Shown piece by piece: positions 1 to 8,130 of a stretch of 64,000 bases of DNA (positions are counted from its first letter, which is position 1; each line of letters begins with the position of its first letter). The translations under genes and the position numbers were made by a program. This stretch comes from JAFKFH01 sp017307375 (lineage in GTDB: Bacteria; Pseudomonadota; Alphaproteobacteria; Ferrovibrionales; Ferrovibrionaceae), in contig OZ245874.1 of the NCBI GenBank assembly GCA_965229335.1, positions 1,922,001-1,986,000 of the forward strand, written 5' to 3'. Under the pieces are notes generated by a model. The model was not told the origin of the DNA, searched no databases, and worked only from the letters and a program-made list of their open reading frames with translations.

Positions 1-62
1 CGGGGCAGGGCCGCCGCGTTTAAAGCCCGTTCATGAGTAATTGCCCACCACCCACGACCTCT

Positions 63-89
63 GGGGCGGCCATCGGCCGCCCCGTTTTT
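63..89 (+). terminator. Rho-independent terminator of a gene left of the window
   Basis: A perfect 9-bp stem (63-71 with 75-83) with a 3-nt loop is followed by GTTTTTC, so it works in the + direction. It must end a gene entering from the left; stop codons occur in all three + frames within the first 40 bases, so that gene's last codons cannot be assigned. Confidence 0.8.
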
Positions 90-91
90 CT

Positions 92-967
92 TCACCCCTG
101 GTAGGTGCAGGCGAAGACATGAGTGGCCTGGGCACCCGGGGCCAGCTGCCGCATCGACGGCTTCACGCCGATATCCCCGGCAAATCCGACGGGATCGCCG
201 TGGCCCGTCCAGCCTTCTATGCACAGGAACGGCGCATCGTCCTTGGTCCACAATGCCAGATGCGGCAAGGCCCCGACAGTGACGCGCAAGGCCTCCCCGG
301 CATCGTTGGCGAAGGTCAGCGTCGTCGACGCCGCATTCAGGAAACACAGCGCGTCGGCCTGAAACAGGGCGTGGTTCAGGGCAAGACGGGTACCGCCGTG
401 GGTGAGTGGCACCGGCCGCATTTCCGGTGCGAAGAGGCCCTCCGGCGTGATGACCGGAACCGATGCCTTCTCCGGACGATCGAAACGAATCTCGTGGGCG
501 GCTGCGGGGCTGCCGAAAGGCCAGCGAAACGCAGGATGGAACCCCATCGCATAGGGAAGCGGCTCGTCGCCGGGGTTGCCGACGGTTGCGGTCGTCTCGA
601 TCGAATCGGCCGTCAGGCGATGCGTGACCGTCAGGGCGAAGGCAAAAGGGTATTGGGCGCGGCTGGCCGCATCGTCGCGCAGGACGAAGGTCGCATGGTC
701 CTCGGCCCGGGACTGCAGAACGAACTCGCGATCGCGGGCAAAACCGTGGCCGCCGATCGCATAGGCCCGGCCGGCGACGTGCAGCCTGTTGTCATGGCAC
801 CGTCCGACGATGGGGAACAGCAGCGGGGCCCGGCGCGGCCAATAGGGCGGGTCGCCCGACCAGAGCAGATCGCGATCGCCAACCGACCACGATTGCAACT
901 CGGCGCCGTGGCGCGCGATCACCGCGCGGGCGCTGCCCTGCCTCAGCTCGATATCGTCGCCGGCCAT
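92..967 (-). CDS. Aldose 1-epimerase family protein (LacX/YeaD-like)
   Basis: A 291-residue galactose-mutarotase-fold protein that would interconvert alpha and beta anomers of a sugar or sugar phosphate in the cytosol. The N-terminal 'ELRQGSARAVIARHGAELQSW' region, the 'LLFPIVGRCHDN' stretch near residue 50 and the 'GFHPAFRWP' segment near 145 are typical of the LacX branch, where the His in GFHP is the expected general acid. Length fits the family. It stands alone: an MCP gene ends 95 bases upstream. Substrate cannot be inferred from context. Confidence 0.8.
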   Translation of the reverse strand: MAGDDIELRQGSARAVIARHGAELQSWSVGDRDLLWSGDPPYWPRRAPLLFPIVGRCHDNRLHVAGRAYAIGGHGFARDREFVLQSRAEDHATFVLRDDAASRAQYPFAFALTVTHRLTADSIETTATVGNPGDEPLPYAMGFHPAFRWPFGSPAAAHEIRFDRPEKASVPVITPEGLFAPEMRPVPLTHGGTRLALNHALFQADALCFLNAASTTLTFANDAGEALRVTVGALPHLALWTKDDAPFLCIEGWTGHGDPVGFAGDIGVKPSMRQLAPGAQATHVFACTYQG

Positions 968-1062
968 CGCGATCTCCCTGTTCGAGCCGCGATTCTAGTG
1001 GCCGGACGGGGCAATCTCAACCCGAGCGGCCGATGCTGCCTGCACCGCCCGCGAACTGCCGC

Positions 1063-3069
1063 CTAGAGCGCTGCGATCGCCGACAGAAAGTCGCCGACTT
1101 CACGTTGCAGGGCGGCGCTGGCGGCTGCCACCTCGTGCGACGCTGCATCGACGACGCCGGCGGCCGCTTCCGACCGTCCGGCGGCACCCAGGACCGTGTC
1201 GCTCGATCGCGATACCAGGCCGACCGCTTGCGCGGCGCTGCTGACGTTGCCGGCGATTTCCCGGGTGGCCGACGACTGCTGTTCGATCGCCGAGGCTACG
1301 GCGGCCGACGCATCGTGCAACTGGTCGATCGTGCCGCGGATTTGGTTGATGATGTCGACGGTGCCGCCGACGCTGTCCTGAATGCCGCCGATCAGCGTGC
1401 CGATCTCCTCGGTCGCCTTCGACGTCTGGTCGGCCAAACTCTTCACCTCGCCGGCGACGACGGCAAAACCCTTACCCGCGTCCCCGGCCCGCGCCGCTTC
1501 GATCGTCGCGTTCAGCGCCAGCAGGTTGGTCTGGCCGGCGATGGCGCGGATCAGCCCGACCACCGTGCCGATCGAACGGGCGATTTCGTCAAGCCGGGCG
1601 ATCCGCCCTTCGGCCTCCTTGCCCTGCTCGACCGCGGCGCCTGCGATCGTCGAGGACCGGGCGATACGGCCGGCGATGTCGCCGATCGATGCCGACAGCT
1701 GCCCGCTGGCCGTGGCCACGGTCTGCAGGTTGGCGTCCGTCTGCCGCGCCGCAGCCGAGACTTTCGACGATTCGGCGTTGACCTCGGCGGCCGTGGCTGT
1801 AATCGCGCTCGATGCCGCGCTCATCCGTTCGGCCGAACGGCTAAGCGTTGCCATCACTTTCTGCATGTTGACGTCATAGTCGCGAACCAGCCCCGCCATT
1901 TTGTCGGCCTGGGCCAGCTTGCGCGCGATCGCTTCCTTGGCGGCGGTGATGTCGGTCGCATACTTGACCACCTTGAACGGCCGGCCGGCGAGATCGAGGA
2001 TCGGGTTGTAGGATGCCTGGATCCAGACCTCCCGGCCGCCCTTGGCCAGGCGCCGGTACTCGGCGGTCAGGTGCTCGCCCTGGTTCAACATCGCCCAGAA
2101 CGCCCGGTATTCTTGGCTCTCGGCATAGTCGTCGTCGACGAACATGCGGTGCTTGCGGCCCAGAACCTCGTCGAGGCGGTAGCCCATGACACTCAGAAAG
2201 TTCTCGTTGGCGGCGAGAATGGTTCCATCGGTGCCGAATTCGATCACCGCCTGCGACTTGCCGATGGCTGCGATCTGCCCGGCATAGTCGGCAGCCTGCA
2301 ACTTGGCGGTCGTCACGTCGGTCGCGAACTTGACGATCTTGAACGGCTGGCCGTCGGCATCGAGGATCGGGTTGTAGGAGGCCTGGATCCAGACCTCGCG
2401 CCCGCCCTTGGCCATCCTCTTGTATTCGCCGGCCTCGTAGGCCCCCTGGGACAGGCGGTCCCAGAACAGGGCGTATTCGGCCGAGCGGGCGTAGTCCGGA
2501 TCGACGAACTGGCGATGATGGCGCCCGACGATTTCCGCCTGGGTATAACCCGTCAGTTCCAGGAACTGGCGATTGGCGCCGGTCACCGTGCCGTCGAGAT
2601 CGAACTCGACCACCGCGACGGCCCTGGCGATCGCGGCTACCTGTCCGGCGTGGTCGGCGGCACGGCGCTGCTGCGCGGTGATGTCGGTCGCGTATTTCAG
2701 GACCTTGAACGGGCGGCCGTCGCGGTCGAGCACCGGGTTGTAGCTGGCCTGCAGCCAGACTTCCGAACCGTCCTTGGCGAAGCGCTTGTAGACGGCACTG
2801 CAATGTTCGCCGCGCGCCAGCGCCGCCCAGAAGCGGCGATACTCCTCCGACGCCGCAACCGACGCCGCGACGAACAAGCGGTGGTGACGGCCGACGATCT
2901 CGTCGAGGCGATAGCCCATGACGTCGAGGAAATTGTCATTGGCGGTGAGGATCGTGCCGTCGATACCGAATTCGATGATCGCCTGCGACTTGTCCATCGC
3001 CGCAGCCATCGCCTGCAATTCGACGGCGTAGGCCGAGGCGAATCTTCCTACCGATCTCGAGTTTGGCAT
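1063..3069 (-). CDS. Soluble methyl-accepting chemotaxis protein with three PAS domains
   Basis: A 668-residue chemoreceptor. Three near-copies of a PAS/PAC unit cover roughly residues 28-145, 148-265 and 270-385; each has an 'IEFgxDGTI...AN..FL..(M/L)GY...E(I/V)(V/L)GR.HR.FV' core and ends in 'ASYNP(I/V)LD..G.PFK(I/V)(V/L)K(Y/F)ATD(I/V)T'. The C-terminal half is the MCP signalling hairpin with 'IRAIAGQTNLLALNATIEAARAG' at the tip. No transmembrane segment or signal peptide is visible, so it should sense a cytoplasmic cue, often redox or oxygen when PAS binds heme or flavin. SD GGAAGG precedes the ATG. No che genes lie nearby. Confidence 0.93.
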   Translation of the reverse strand: MPNSRSVGRFASAYAVELQAMAAAMDKSQAIIEFGIDGTILTANDNFLDVMGYRLDEIVGRHHRLFVAASVAASEEYRRFWAALARGEHCSAVYKRFAKDGSEVWLQASYNPVLDRDGRPFKVLKYATDITAQQRRAADHAGQVAAIARAVAVVEFDLDGTVTGANRQFLELTGYTQAEIVGRHHRQFVDPDYARSAEYALFWDRLSQGAYEAGEYKRMAKGGREVWIQASYNPILDADGQPFKIVKFATDVTTAKLQAADYAGQIAAIGKSQAVIEFGTDGTILAANENFLSVMGYRLDEVLGRKHRMFVDDDYAESQEYRAFWAMLNQGEHLTAEYRRLAKGGREVWIQASYNPILDLAGRPFKVVKYATDITAAKEAIARKLAQADKMAGLVRDYDVNMQKVMATLSRSAERMSAASSAITATAAEVNAESSKVSAAARQTDANLQTVATASGQLSASIGDIAGRIARSSTIAGAAVEQGKEAEGRIARLDEIARSIGTVVGLIRAIAGQTNLLALNATIEAARAGDAGKGFAVVAGEVKSLADQTSKATEEIGTLIGGIQDSVGGTVDIINQIRGTIDQLHDASAAVASAIEQQSSATREIAGNVSSAAQAVGLVSRSSDTVLGAAGRSEAAAGVVDAASHEVAAASAALQREVGDFLSAIAAL

Positions 3070-3192
3070 AGTCGTCTACCTTCCCGTGCCCCCCACAGGA
3101 TCCACGAGACGGGATAATGCACCGGCGCGGCATATCCATTGCCCAATTGCTGCAAATTGTTGCCCGCGCCGTGTAACGGATTGTCGCGCGGC

Positions 3193-3217
3193 AGAGAGGG
3201 CGCTCCCGGCCCTCTCT
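3193..3217 (-). terminator. Hairpin downstream of the MDR oxidoreductase gene
   Basis: A 9-bp perfect stem (3193-3201 with 3209-3217, loop of 7), extendable with mismatches, lies 15 bases after the minus-strand stop at 3232. No U-tract follows on the minus strand, so it may stabilise the 3' end rather than terminate. The rest of 3070-3231 shows only the MCP SD region. Confidence 0.45.
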
Positions 3218-3231
3218 CGCCGCATCCGGCA

Positions 3232-4233
3232 TCACACCTTCAGGACCAGCTTCCCGAAGTTCTCGCCGGTGAACAGCATGTTCAGCGTCTCGGGGAAGGC
3301 CGGGATACCGCCCTCGACGATGTGCTCACGCGCCTTCAGCTTGCCCTGCGCCAGCCAGCCGGCCATCTCGCGCACCGCCTCGGGGAAGCGGTCGACATAG
3401 TCGAAGATCACCATGCCTTCCATGCGTGCCCGGTTGACCAGCAGCGACAGGTATTTTGACGGTCCCTTGACCTCGGCCGTCGCGTTGTATTGCGAGATCG
3501 CGCCGCAGATGACGATGCGGCCGCGGAAGGCCAGCGCACCGAGCGCGGCATCCAGGATGTCGCCGCCGACATTGTCGAAATAGACGTCGATGCCCTTCGG
3601 GCAGTGCTGGCGCAGTGCCTTGCCGACCGGCTCGGCCTTGTAGTCGATCGCGGCATCGAAGCCGAGGTCGTCGACCACCCAGCGGCATTTGTCGGCCCCG
3701 CCGGCGATGCCGACGACACGGCAGCCCTTCAGCTTGGCGATCTGGCCGACCACCTGGCCGACCGCGCCCGCCGCGCCGGAGACCACGACGGTCTCGCCGG
3801 CTTTCGGCTGGCCGACGTCGAGCAGGCCGAAATAGGCGGTCAGGCCGGGCATGCCCAGGACCGACAGGTAGTTGGTCAGCGGTGCCAGGCCGAGATCGAG
3901 CCGGACCAGATCCTTGGCCCGGGCCAGCGCATATTGCTGGGCGTTCAGCGTGCCCGAGACATGGTCGCCGGGCTTGAAGCCTTCCGCCTTGCTTGCCACC
4001 ACCTCGCCGACGCCGCCGGCGCGCATCACCTCGCCCAGCCCGACCGGCTTGATGTAGGAACGCACGTCGTTCATCCATCCGCGCATCGCGGGATCGAGCG
4101 AGAGGTAGAGCACGCGGACCAGGACTTCGCCCTCGCCCGGTTCCTGCACGGGCACCGTCTGCAATGTCCAGTCGGTGGCCTTGGGCATGCCCATCGGCCT
4201 GGCGGCAAGCAGGATCTGCTGGTTGTCGGTCAT
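3232..4233 (-). CDS. NADP-dependent oxidoreductase, MDR family (CurA/YncB-like)
   Basis: A 333-residue zinc-free medium-chain reductase, probably reducing alpha,beta-unsaturated aldehydes or ketones with NADPH. Visible are the N-terminal 'LAARPMGMPKATDW' block of the prostaglandin-reductase/CurA group, 'YLSLDPAMRGWM' near residue 47, the nucleotide-binding 'VVSGAAGAVGQVVGQIAKLKGCRVVGIAGG' core near 150-180 and 'YFDNVGG' near 220. It lacks the zinc-ligand cysteines of alcohol dehydrogenases. An SDR lies 19 bases upstream on the same strand (4253-5011), so the two are probably co-transcribed. Confidence 0.9.
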   Translation of the reverse strand: MTDNQQILLAARPMGMPKATDWTLQTVPVQEPGEGEVLVRVLYLSLDPAMRGWMNDVRSYIKPVGLGEVMRAGGVGEVVASKAEGFKPGDHVSGTLNAQQYALARAKDLVRLDLGLAPLTNYLSVLGMPGLTAYFGLLDVGQPKAGETVVVSGAAGAVGQVVGQIAKLKGCRVVGIAGGADKCRWVVDDLGFDAAIDYKAEPVGKALRQHCPKGIDVYFDNVGGDILDAALGALAFRGRIVICGAISQYNATAEVKGPSKYLSLLVNRARMEGMVIFDYVDRFPEAVREMAGWLAQGKLKAREHIVEGGIPAFPETLNMLFTGENFGKLVLKV

Positions 4234-4252
4234 CGTTGCCTCCTGTCTTTCG

Positions 4253-5011
4253 TTATTGTGCGGTAAAGCCGCCGTCGACCGTCATCAGATGCCCGGTGAC
4301 GAAGCCGGCCTGGTCCGAGCAAAGCCACATCACGGCGGCCGCCACCTCCTCGGGTTCGCCGATCCGGCGCATCGGATGGATGCGATCCATCACGTCCTTG
4401 CGCCGCGGATCGGCCGACACCGCCCGCTCGTACATCGCGGTGCGGATCACGCCGGGGCAGACCGCGTTGATGCGGATGCCCTTGGAGGCATATTCGACCG
4501 CCGCGGTCCGGGTCAGCCCGACCACCCCGTGCTTGGAGGCGGCATAGGAGGGCATCGTCGCCGCGGCACCGAGGCCCGCGACCGAGGCTGTATTGACGAT
4601 CGCGCCCCCGCCCCCCTGCGCCAGCATCTGGCGGATCTGGTATTTCAGGCAGAGGAAGACTCCCTTCAGGTTGACCGCGATGATCCGGTCGAAAGCGTCT
4701 TCCTCGGCATCGGCGATCCGCGCGGCCTCGAGTTCGATGCCGGCATTGTTGAAGGCATGGTCGAGCCGGCCATGGCGGCGCACGCATTCGGCCACCAGCG
4801 TCTCGACCGAGGCCGACGAGGTCACGTCGGCCTCGATGAAAGTCGCAGCGCCGCCGCCGTCGACGATGCTGCGGGCCAGATGCCGTCCGGCTTCGCCGGC
4901 GATATCCGAAATCACGACGGTCGCGCCGGCCTGCGCGAAGGCCAGCGCCGTGGCGCGGCCGATGCCGCCCGCCCCGCCGGTGACCAGGACGGTCTTGCCC
5001 ACAAATGACAC
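4253..5011 (-). CDS. SDR family NAD(P)-dependent oxidoreductase
   Basis: A classical short-chain dehydrogenase of 252 residues. It shows the cofactor motif TGGAGGIGRA, 'NNAG', a catalytic Ser-Tyr-Lys arrangement (Ser in NTASVAG, YAASK) and 'PGVIRT'. I place the start at GTG 5011, preceded by GGGGG; an ATG at 5104 would add 31 unrelated residues that cross the probable promoter. It is divergent from a second SDR (5177) and upstream of the MDR reductase, so the pair may oxidise or reduce a common carbonyl or alcohol. Substrate unknown. Confidence 0.88.
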   Translation of the reverse strand: MSFVGKTVLVTGGAGGIGRATALAFAQAGATVVISDIAGEAGRHLARSIVDGGGAATFIEADVTSSASVETLVAECVRRHGRLDHAFNNAGIELEAARIADAEEDAFDRIIAVNLKGVFLCLKYQIRQMLAQGGGGAIVNTASVAGLGAAATMPSYAASKHGVVGLTRTAAVEYASKGIRINAVCPGVIRTAMYERAVSADPRRKDVMDRIHPMRRIGEPEEVAAAVMWLCSDQAGFVTGHLMTVDGGFTAQ

Positions 5012-5132
5012 TTTGACGTTTCCCCCATTTGATTGCGCCCGGGTCGCGGGCGGGCCGATGATCGGCCGGGCCGTCACGTTGGTCAATTGGGCCCGGAACA
5101 TCATAGGGCGGGCATTTCTTCAGCAACCGGCT

Positions 5133-5146
5133 TATGATATATCATA
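5133..5146. promoter_or_regulatory. 14-bp palindrome between divergent SDR genes
   Basis: TATGATATATCATA is a perfect palindrome in an AT-rich island midway between the divergent SDR starts (5011 and 5177). Its position suits an operator controlling both directions. No regulator gene adjoins. Confidence 0.5.
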
Positions 5147-5176
5147 TATCCATATTGATCGATGAAGGAGGTTCCG

Positions 5177-5926
5177 ATGTCGCTGCTGCAGGGCAAGACG
5201 GCGGTGGTGACCGGCGGGTCGAAGGGGATCGGGGCCGAGATCGCCCTCGACCTGGCCCTGGCCGGCGCGGCCGTGGCGGTCAACTACCGGTCCGACGAAG
5301 CCGGCGCCCGCCGCGTCGTCGACCAGATCGGCGCGCGCGGCGGCCAGGCCGTGGCGATTCGCGCCGATGTCGGCATCGAGACCGAGCGGCGGGGCCTCTT
5401 CGAGGCGGCAAGCGGACGCTTCGGCCCGATCGACATCCTCGTCAACAATGCCGGGGTGTTCCGCTACTTCCCGCTGGCCGAGACCCGCGAGACCGATCTG
5501 CAATGGATGTTCCAGACCAACGTCTTCGGCCTGTTGCTGTCGATAAGGGACGTGGTCGCGCTGATGCCGGCGTCCGGCGGCAGCATCATCAACATCAGTT
5601 CGCTGGCCAGCACGTCCTCGCCCGTGCATGGCACCGTCTACAGCGCGACCAAGGCCGCGGTCGATTCGATCACCCGCTCGCTGGCCAGGGAACTCGGGCC
5701 ACGCGGGATCCGGGTGAACGCGGTCCGCCCGGGTGCGGTCGAGACCGAAGGCACGATCGAGCAGGGGCTGATCACCGGCGACCGGCTACGCGCCTTCATC
5801 GAGACCACCCCGCTCGGGCGTGTCGGGCTTCCCGCCGACATTGCGCCGGCGGTGACCTTCCTTGCGTCCGACCGGGCATCCTGGATAACCGGCGAGACCT
5901 TCCTGATCGCCGGCGGCAGGTACTGA
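5177..5926 (+). CDS. SDR family oxidoreductase (3-oxoacyl-ACP-reductase-like)
   Basis: A 249-residue short-chain dehydrogenase. The start is ATG 5177 because AAGGAGG lies just before it; the in-frame ATG at 5162 sits upstream of that ribosome site. It carries TGGSKGIG, 'NNAGVFRYF', Ser in 'NISSLAST', the 'YSATKAA' catalytic motif and 'VRPGAVETEG'. The FabG-like subgroup is broad and substrate is unknown. Expression is probably coordinated with the divergent SDR through the palindrome between them. Confidence 0.88.
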   Translation: MSLLQGKTAVVTGGSKGIGAEIALDLALAGAAVAVNYRSDEAGARRVVDQIGARGGQAVAIRADVGIETERRGLFEAASGRFGPIDILVNNAGVFRYFPLAETRETDLQWMFQTNVFGLLLSIRDVVALMPASGGSIINISSLASTSSPVHGTVYSATKAAVDSITRSLARELGPRGIRVNAVRPGAVETEGTIEQGLITGDRLRAFIETTPLGRVGLPADIAPAVTFLASDRASWITGETFLIAGGRY

Positions 5927-5933
5927 AGCCCTT

Positions 5934-6434
5934 CTAGGCCCCGCCGGCCGCGACGTGGCGGGCCAACTTGTCAAGTGTCTGGGCGCCGTATTCCACGGCG
6001 CCGAAGCCGATCGTGGCCTCACGCTGCGCCTTCGACGGATGCATCTGGCGCAGGGTGATGACGGTCTTGCCGTTGCCTTGTTCGTCGAAGGTGACGAGCA
6101 TCCGGAACCTGCCGGGATCGTCGTCCTGATCCGAACCGTGCTCGACCTCGATCAGCGACGGCGCCTCCATCCGCAGGAAGACCATGCGGTTGCTGTAGCG
6201 GAAACCGTCGGGGGCAACCATGTCGAAGCGCCAGGTCCCGCCGGGCCTGACATCGATCTCCCTGGTTTCGATCGTCATGCCCTCGGGGCCGAACCACTTC
6301 TGGATCTGGTCGGGATCCGCCCAGGCGGCGTAGGCGCGGCTGCGCGGCGCATCGATGACCCGGGCCAGAACGATTTCCCGATCGATCGGCCAGCCGGCCC
6401 AGGCGGAATTGGCGCTGCTCGGTGGCATGCTCAT
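5934..6434 (-). CDS. SRPBCC / AHSA1-domain protein
   Basis: A 166-residue Aha1-like START-fold protein, a hydrophobic-ligand-binding cup. Visible are the N-terminal 'EIVLARVIDAPRSRAYAAWADPDQIQKWFGPEG' block, 'DVRPGGTWRF' and 'MVFLRMEAP'. It follows an ArsR-type regulator with a 4-base gap. This regulator/SRPBCC two-gene arrangement is common in Proteobacteria, where the cup protein is thought to bind a small hydrophobic compound or modulate the regulator's output. No ligand can be named. Confidence 0.88.
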   Translation of the reverse strand: MSMPPSSANSAWAGWPIDREIVLARVIDAPRSRAYAAWADPDQIQKWFGPEGMTIETREIDVRPGGTWRFDMVAPDGFRYSNRMVFLRMEAPSLIEVEHGSDQDDDPGRFRMLVTFDEQGNGKTVITLRQMHPSKAQREATIGFGAVEYGAQTLDKLARHVAAGGA

Positions 6435-6438
6435 GCTG

Positions 6439-6774
6439 CTACGACGTCCTCTTCATCTGTTCGATATGGGCTTCCAGGCGATCGAGGCGGCTTTCCCAGG
6501 CAGCGATATGGGCGCTGAGCCAGGCCCGCGTCGCCTGCAGGGCATCCGGCTCGATCCGGCAGGTCCGGACACGGCCGATCTTTTCAGAACTGACCAGGCC
6601 GCTCTGCTCGAGGACACGGACGTGCTTGAGCAGCGACGGCAGCGCCAGGGCGAACGGCCGGGAAAGCTCGGTAATCGATGTCGGTCCCTCGCACAGACGG
6701 GCAACGATGGCCCGCCGTGTCGGGTCGGCCAGGGCGGAAAACGTGCTGTCGAGGTCGGGTGAAAACTTAGCCAT
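6439..6774 (-). CDS. ArsR-family winged-helix transcriptional regulator
   Basis: A 111-residue ArsR/SmtB-fold repressor. 'TFSALADPTRRAIVARLCEGPTSITEL' and 'LPSLLKHVRVLEQSGLVSSEKIGRVR' give the helix-turn-helix and wing. No Cys or His metal site is seen, which fits the non-metal subgroup that pairs with AHSA1 proteins. It is the first gene of the pair with 5934-6434. Its start codon lies within one arm of a long inverted repeat (6762-6837), a candidate autoregulatory site. Confidence 0.9.
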   Translation of the reverse strand: MAKFSPDLDSTFSALADPTRRAIVARLCEGPTSITELSRPFALALPSLLKHVRVLEQSGLVSSEKIGRVRTCRIEPDALQATRAWLSAHIAAWESRLDRLEAHIEQMKRTS

Positions 6775-6837
6775 GGCGGAAAGTATTTACCTGGATCAGG
6801 GTTTGGTCAAGGAAACTTTCCGCATCGGCTAAGTTTT
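6762..6837. repeat. Long imperfect inverted repeat spanning the arsR start
   Basis: Two 23-base arms (6762-6784 and 6815-6837) match at 20 of 23 positions as an inverted repeat, with 30 bases between. It is built of an 11-bp and a 9-bp perfect block separated by 3 unmatched bases. The left arm holds the first codons of the ArsR gene (M-A-K-F) and its leader, so the right arm is an inverted copy of that start region. Confidence 0.75.
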
Positions 6838-6972
6838 GAGCCGGTGAACAATCTTCGGCCAGTGCGGCCCGGACGCTGTCGGCGCGATAATCTACGGCGA
6901 ATTCGGTTCGTTTCTTTTCCTAGTAGGGATTTTTGGCTTCGTACGCCGAATGTAGTGCGGATATTTCACCTC

Positions 6973-8130
6973 ATGTCCGAACGCTATCCATCGCATTCCA
7001 CCCCCTTTGTCGCCGTGCTGGCCCTGGCGCTCGGCATCGCCGCGATCGGTTCGAACTCGCTGCTGCTCAGCCCGCTGCTGCCCCAGGTCGCGACAAGCCT
7101 CGGCACGACACCGCTACGCGTCTCCTGGGCGTCGGCGGCCTATGGCGGGGCGACCGCGCTGTCGGCCTTCTTCCTGGCACCGCGCATCGACGGTCTGGGG
7201 CTGCGCCGGGCCGTCATGCTGGGTCTGGCCGCGCTGATCGCGGCGACCGCGGGCGCGGCCCTGTCACCGCATTGGCTGTGGCTGGTCGCCGCCCAGGCGC
7301 TGGCGGGGCTTGGTGCCGGCATCGCACTTCCCGCCACCTACGCGCTGGCGAGCGTCGTGGCGCTGCCGGGGCAGGAGGCCAAGACCGTCGGCCGCGTGCT
7401 CTCCGGCTGGGCGGTCTCGCTGGTTGCCGGCATTCCGATCGCGGCCTTCATCGCCGACCGGCTCGGCTGGCGTGCCGCCTTCGTCGCCGTCGCCCTGGCC
7501 GCGGCCCTGGCCGTCGCCGGGATCGCCAGCCTGTCGTCCCGGCCGCCCGCGACGTCCGCGGGCCGGCCCGGCGTACTGGCGCCGCTGCGCTATGCCGGCG
7601 TGCCGCGGCTGCTGCTGATCTGCTTCGGCTTCATGGCCGCGTTCTACGGCGTCTATGCCTTCCTGGGCGACCATGTTGCCGGCCAGCTCGGACTTTCCAC
7701 CGCGCAGACCGGGTTGCTGGTGCTGAGCTACGGCGTCGGTTTCGGCCTGGCCAGCCTGGGCGACGGGCTGGTCGACCGTTTCGGGCCGCGGCGGATCTTC
7801 CCGCTGGCGATGCTGAGCGTGGCGCTGCTTTACACCGCGATGCTGCCCGGCGCCCGGCACATCGCCATCATCGCCGCGCTGGGCGGGCTATGGGGGTTCT
7901 GCAACCACTTCGCGCTGAACATCCTGGTGCTCTTGCTGGTGCAGGCACGGCCGGACGAGCGCGGCGCCGTTCTCGGCCTGAACAGCGCGGTGACCTATCT
8001 CGCGTCGTTGATCGGCGTCGCCGTCGCCGGCCCGGTCTACGACCAGGCCGGCTTCGGTCCGCTTGCCCTGGGGGCGGGCGCGGTCATGCTGGGCGTGACC
8101 GCCCTGGCGTTCAGCGCGTCAGCGAGGTGA
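6973..8130 (+). CDS. MFS transporter (drug/sugar exporter type)
   Basis: A 385-residue inner-membrane major-facilitator protein with about twelve hydrophobic segments. The start at ATG 6973 puts the first membrane helix ('FVAVLALALGIAAIGSNSLLL') near the N-terminus; an earlier in-frame ATG at 6844 would add 43 polar residues and is rejected. An MFS signature-like 'DRLGWRAAFVAVALA' occurs in the middle, and the second half begins after a proline-rich loop near residue 190. Probably an effluxer. Its 3' end overlaps the convergent aminotransferase gene by 20 bases. Confidence 0.88.
   Translation: MSERYPSHSTPFVAVLALALGIAAIGSNSLLLSPLLPQVATSLGTTPLRVSWASAAYGGATALSAFFLAPRIDGLGLRRAVMLGLAALIAATAGAALSPHWLWLVAAQALAGLGAGIALPATYALASVVALPGQEAKTVGRVLSGWAVSLVAGIPIAAFIADRLGWRAAFVAVALAAALAVAGIASLSSRPPATSAGRPGVLAPLRYAGVPRLLLICFGFMAAFYGVYAFLGDHVAGQLGLSTAQTGLLVLSYGVGFGLASLGDGLVDRFGPRRIFPLAMLSVALLYTAMLPGARHIAIIAALGGLWGFCNHFALNILVLLLVQARPDERGAVLGLNSAVTYLASLIGVAVAGPVYDQAGFGPLALGAGAVMLGVTALAFSASAR

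Noticed and set aside
1..40. Partial gene entering from the left edge
   Set aside because: A terminator shows that one exists, but stops in all + frames within 40 bases leave too few codons to choose a frame.
1033..3117. Long open frame on the + strand opposite the chemoreceptor gene
   Set aside because: Arg/Gly/Asp-rich translation without domain features; it mirrors the codon bias of the real minus-strand gene. Similar long antisense frames (e.g. 12569-14140, 37993-40170, 43931-45928, 62073-63980) were rejected for the same reason.
5162..5176. Upstream ATG for the SDR gene at 5177
   Set aside because: The AAGGAGG ribosome site lies after this ATG and before the 5177 ATG.
6973..6988. 16-base identity between the MFS start and the 12-aa ORF at 43920
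   Set aside because: Only ATGTCCGAACGCTATC is shared, with no similar flanks; one match of this length is expected by chance in a window this size.
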